Source of the DNA: Brachypodius melanocephalos
Taxonomy: Eukaryota > Chordata > Aves > Passeriformes > Pycnonotidae
Length of the DNA stretch: 64,000 nucleotides
Assembly: GCA_013398615.1 (NCBI GenBank)
Contig: VZSR01000690.1
Coordinates: forward strand, 615,487-679,486
Direction of reading: 5' to 3'
Shown: in pieces, positions 59,961 through 64,000 of the stretch
Layout: each line of letters opens with the position of its first letter
Numbering within the stretch: the stretch's first letter is position 1
Position numbers and translations under genes: made by a program
The notes under the pieces: model-generated
What the model was told of the DNA's origin: nothing
What the model saw: the letters and a program-made list of their open reading frames with translations, nothing else
Databases searched by the model: none

Positions 59961-61086
59961 TTGTTTACAATTCTGTTGGATTTTACATCAGGGGTGTCAT
60001 TTATCTTTTAACAGCATTAGAGATGCCTATTAGAAAAGTAACCAAGAGAAACTCCTGCCAAAACAGAACTGACCTTTCATACGAGAAACTCAATAAACTT
60101 AAGGCTTCAAATAACAACAAAAACAACCCCCCATTTATTGTTTTAATGGAAGCCACTGAAAGCTGTGGAAATTAATTCTTATTGAGGTCTTTTGCAGAGG
60201 ATGTCAAAGTTCAGACAATTTTAAGGCTCAGCCTAAGAACATAGGAGATGAAACCTGTGCCATAGATTTTTTACCTCAAACATTGGCAAGTCTTTGTCCA
60301 CTGAGTTTAAGAGCAAAACATGATAATGAAGTGAGACACTGGAACACAGAAAAGCCACTGGTGATCTCTGGGATCCATAGGAACAGCATAACCTTTAAAT
60401 AAGCATATTCGAGAAAAGTATATTGAGTTCACTATTTACCGGGCTCTATCCCCTGTGAAGGGTTTTTATCTTTCTCCTAGGAATTCAGTTTATCAAAATA
60501 ATAGTCTAGACAGGGATGGCTGGATCTCAGCAACAGAGGCAGCTAAATCTCTTTGCCAAAGCCCTCTCCCATGACTTGGCACTGCTGGCTCCCAGGTCTG
60601 TGCAGCTCCTGAAAATATGCAGGGAGAAGCAGCTTGGCTGGTGAGCTATGGGCCACTCAGAGACTGAAATAGGGTGAACAGCTACTGCCTGTAGCTCATG
60701 AAGCCCTTCTCCACCTCCCTGAACAAGTCTTATAAGTTAAGTGCTTTGGAACTCCTTTTCCCTACCTCACATGGACAGAAACCAGGATGTCTGCTGATGC
60801 CCAGACATGGAAAAATGCCACATTTTGTGGTACTGTTCAGTAGGATGATCTACACCAGCAGGTAGGTCAGGATTCACTGTAAATGGTATTTGCTATAGCA
60901 CAGGCTGCCTCCAAACCCTACAAAAAAATACATCTCACATGACTGTATTCATCCACACAGCTGTTCCTCCTTTAGAAAATCACTCCCCTGGCAGACCTGT
61001 GAGAAGGGCAGAATTAGGCAATCACATAAAGCCTCCCTTTATAATTTGAGCCACACAAAGCATCCCAGGATCTTCCTCAAAACCAC

Positions 61087-61126
61087 TATATATGTGTGTG
61101 TGTACATATATATACATATATAAATA
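61087..61126. repeat. TA/TG/CATA microsatellite
   Basis: A mixed TATG, TG and CATATA run immediately precedes a CR1-like fragment. Confidence 0.85.
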
Positions 61127-61131
61127 TAGGA

Positions 61132-61200
61132 CCATAGAATCATCGAAGTTGGAAAAGACATCCAAGATAAGCAGTCAAATTAAAAATCATTAGGAGCTAC
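61132..61200 (-). mobile_element. Diverged CR1-like 3' end
   Basis: CATAGAATCATCGAAGTTGG followed by AAAAGACATCCAAGAT resembles the inverted 3' end of an avian CR1. Similarity fades beyond about 61200. Confidence 0.55.
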
Positions 61201-62580
61201 TTCCAGGACAAACCCTTTCCACACTGTGTAACCCAAAGCACAGCCTCACATGATCAGCATGAAACTTCTCAACAACAATCAAACTCACACAGCTTCTTCC
61301 AACACTGAGCAGAACAAGATTTAATGTCCCGAAAAATCACAGCTTCTAAACCATTTCCAATCAGGATTATCCTAAAAAACTTGAGGATTTTTCATTCTAT
61401 CCATTCGGTTAATTTATTGGGAAAAAATTAAAGTAATAAAAAATTATTTATATATCTGTACATCTATATATCTATATCTCTCTATATATACAAACCCCAT
61501 ATAAGCCCCAATATCTCTCAGAGCTATATGATAAATTATAGTCTAGGAGACAAGTTTTAAAGGCTCAAATTGCTACTAACTACATGAATAAACCAAATCT
61601 ACAATTCTCATTCCCTGATGATAGCAATGATACATGAATTCCAAGTGGAAAGTCTGGATCAACAGTCTAGCCTTCAATTCCTGCCTGTGAGTAGGGGTAT
61701 ATCACATAACACTTCCAGCCCCTGACCTGAAAAAGCACTGCTCCTTAATTATCCCTAGGGAAGCAGAAAAGTTGTGGGTTTCATTGAGCATTCACAGAAA
61801 AAGAAAATTAAAATAAACAGTGAAGTCCGATAGCTTGAACTGCACACATTTTTTTCTTCCAAATTAAGAAAGTGGACAATTTTACTCCAGGGATACAAAA
61901 TATTTTGGTGCACTCTGGAGCAATAGTTGACCATTAGATTTGCAAAAACAGAGAGCAACATATGGCATGGCTGCTGTCACACTACTTATATTCCCAAGCC
62001 CTGGCAATAAAAGCTTTTGCTTTCCTGGTAAAGGGTTCAAATCTCTTCATGCAATTGATATACGGCTTGGGCAATCTTCCAGATGCAAGGGGTTAGAGCT
62101 TCTGCACTACTTAGCAACACACTGCTCTGGCCCTCCATCAGTGGTTTACAGAGCTAGTCAAACACACTACATGCAAAATAAGCTGGATTAAATCAAACAC
62201 TAATTTAAAAGATTTCTGCTAGCAAGCTTTAAAAGGTTTCTGCTAATAAGCTGGATGTGAATTGAGACTGATCATGTTGACTCATCTGCTAGAGGACCCT
62301 GATGTCAAACAGATTTTTGCTTTTATAAATTCTTCAAATACACTTGTAGTTCCGTAGCCTATTATTATATAACTAAATAGATTCATAGATAGTATTTTAC
62401 CTGCTCTGTTAGACAGAAAGACAAAACCCATTCCTAGGTCCCAATCCTAATCTTGCTTCTCCTGAGAACCAAGTTTGAGTGCCAGTTTCCCATAAACAAC
62501 TAACAAGGAAGGGGGACTTTGAAAGAGAGTCAAACCAGAAGGGGGAACTACCTCATCACTTATATCTCTAACTGAGAATT

Positions 62581-62930
62581 TGTCACCGTACAGCTAGTCT
62601 GTAGCTGGAAAAGATAAATCTGTCCAGAACAAATCTAATTCAGCTGACCTGGCTCACTCTAGAAAAGAAGTAGAACAAGTCCCTGGGTGAACAGTGGTAG
62701 GACACATTTGAATTCAAACAAGAACCCTCAGCCAACCTTGTTCAAGCCTAGATGCAGAAACACCACTGGCCAGAGATCTGGGCCAAGAGAGATCCCAACC
62801 AATCAGCTATCTAAACCTGGGAAATTTAAATCCCCTATAAAAAGGGCAGCCATCATAAATTCATTGCTGTTTGCTGAGGATGCTCAGTGTGTTTGTGTGG
62901 TCTCTGTTTGACCAACGACCCCACGTAACA
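62581..62930 (+). repeat. 350-bp LTR-like element
   Basis: It begins TGTCACCGTACAGC and ends CCACGTAACA, with flanks GAATT and AAATT (4 of 5 identical). It has a CCAATCAGC box (about 62799), a TATA box (TATAAA at 62836-62841) and a TGTTTGCTGAGG region. No AATAAA is seen, so the LTR assignment rests on the ends and the promoter boxes. Confidence 0.55.
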
Positions 62931-64000
62931 AAATTCTTGTCAATTATGCTAATTTGCTAAACTTATAAAACTGTACTTGCTTTATGTCATGGGTATATCT
63001 TCATCACATTGTGGCATCTTGTTCACCTGAGGGGATCCTTTATAAAGTTAGCTGCATTTTATCACCAGCCATGATTTTAAGTCAGAAAAAGGCATCAACC
63101 CAAAGGGGCAGCAACTGCTAACAAAACAGAGATAATGAATACCCAGGAACTAAATTTTCTTCCAGTGGCCCAAAACTGAGCATGCGTCTTTGGTTTTTGT
63201 GTCCTGTCGTCTCCCTGCCAGACTTAGGACTCTGGGACAGTTTGATCAATGTGGGAATCTGGTGCAAGAGAATTACAATTTAGAAGAAGTTAAACTCTGC
63301 CTTCATCTGCAGCCTCTTGGGCAATTCTAGTCATGAGATTCCAGCAAGATCTCTGGGAGTGAGGAAGAAGAGTGAGTTCATATCCAAATAGCATGACCTC
63401 CCTGGTAACACAGAGAGTATTGCATTACTCATCAGAAGTAAAATCCCAGAGCCCATAGGCAGCATGACTGTGGTTATCAGCAAAATTCATACTCTACACC
63501 AGTGTTTCAGGTACATGGTCACAAAGGAATCATGGGCAACTAATGCATCCAAAAGAAACCATAACCTCACTGTTAACCCTGTCCTAGTCTGGCCCTGCTA
63601 ACTTCACTCACCTGTTGCTTGGCAAAAGCAGTTGTGAGAAGCAGCAGGAATGTTACACACAGCTGGCTTTGGATACTTGAAGCCTGTCTGAAATGCAGAA
63701 ACAATCTACATGAGGGTATCATGTTCAGCAATGGAATCTCCTGACTTACTCTCTCCAACACTAGTCCTGGGTTAGCTGAGAGATTCTTATCAGCCCTTGC
63801 AAAACACAGAGAGATTAATGCTCCACATTATCACTCTTTTATTATGGTAAATATGCTGGGTTTATACTAATGCTATAAAATCTCATGCCATAGTTGAGCT
63901 CATTTAATAGAGACATAGCTCTGCCTTACACATTTACTGCCACTGCCAGCAAGCTTACAGTGCTGTTTCTGCAACTGTACTGAAAATATCCCTCTGCACT

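Larger units (their letters stand above)
45117..64000 (-). other. ITGA9: ITGA9 intron (upstream of the EELGIAC exon), partial, LTR rich
   Basis: At least 18.9 kb. The preceding exon, which should end in a MWQK-type motif, was not found, so the intron probably runs past the right edge. It contains a CR1 fragment (49310-49384), the 1.5 kb LTR family (47588-49239, 53454-56494, 54417-55924), other LTRs (51675-52493, 57203-58253, 62581-62930) and several microsatellites. No coding sequence was recognised in 45200-47580, 49400-51670, 58300-61080 or 61350-62570. Confidence 0.75.

Overview
This is intronic and exonic DNA from a bird, probably a songbird. The evidence is a vertebrate split gene with canonical splice sites, CR1 LINE 3' ends typical of birds, and many LTRs of avian endogenous retroviruses. 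It is A+T rich, and few of its open reading frames are real.

The one clear host gene is ITGA9 (integrin alpha-9) on the minus strand. Nine consecutive coding exons run right to left from 45116 to 2447. Together they are 942 bp (314 codons), all splice phases agree, and they encode the distal ectodomain (calf region) through the single transmembrane helix. The last exon, with the short cytoplasmic tail, should lie left of the window. The upstream exons should lie right of it. By mammalian numbering, recalled rather than computed, these are exons 19 to 27 of 28.

Everything else is intron. Between the transmembrane exon and the next one (2567-12305) sits a decayed class I (gammaretrovirus-like) provirus on the plus strand, antisense to ITGA9, at about 5281-10798. 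It has remnants of gag nucleocapsid, protease, reverse transcriptase, RNase H, integrase and a degenerate env/3' region. It carries many stops, frameshifts and two altered active sites. Its left end is an unrelated LTR fragment that also occurs at 319-652, so the provirus is a mosaic. Another solo LTR follows at 10811-11169.

The 18.7 kb intron 14856-33531 carries a CpG-rich block with a 60-base G homopolymer (15670-15729), a 1.5 kb solo LTR with a perfect 5-bp target duplication (28316-29824) and a 573-bp LTR with a perfect 6-bp duplication (30726-31298). The right third (45117-64000) is an LTR cluster. It includes a nested pair in which a younger minus-strand copy (54417-55924) is inserted in an older copy of the same family (53454-56494), bounded by an exact CTTAG duplication.

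No RNA gene, CRISPR array or bacterial-type system is visible, and I did not find a convincing undescribed system. The most useful observations are the nested and mosaic LTR events, the poly-G/CpG block inside ITGA9, and an unexplained membrane-protein-like ORF at the left edge.
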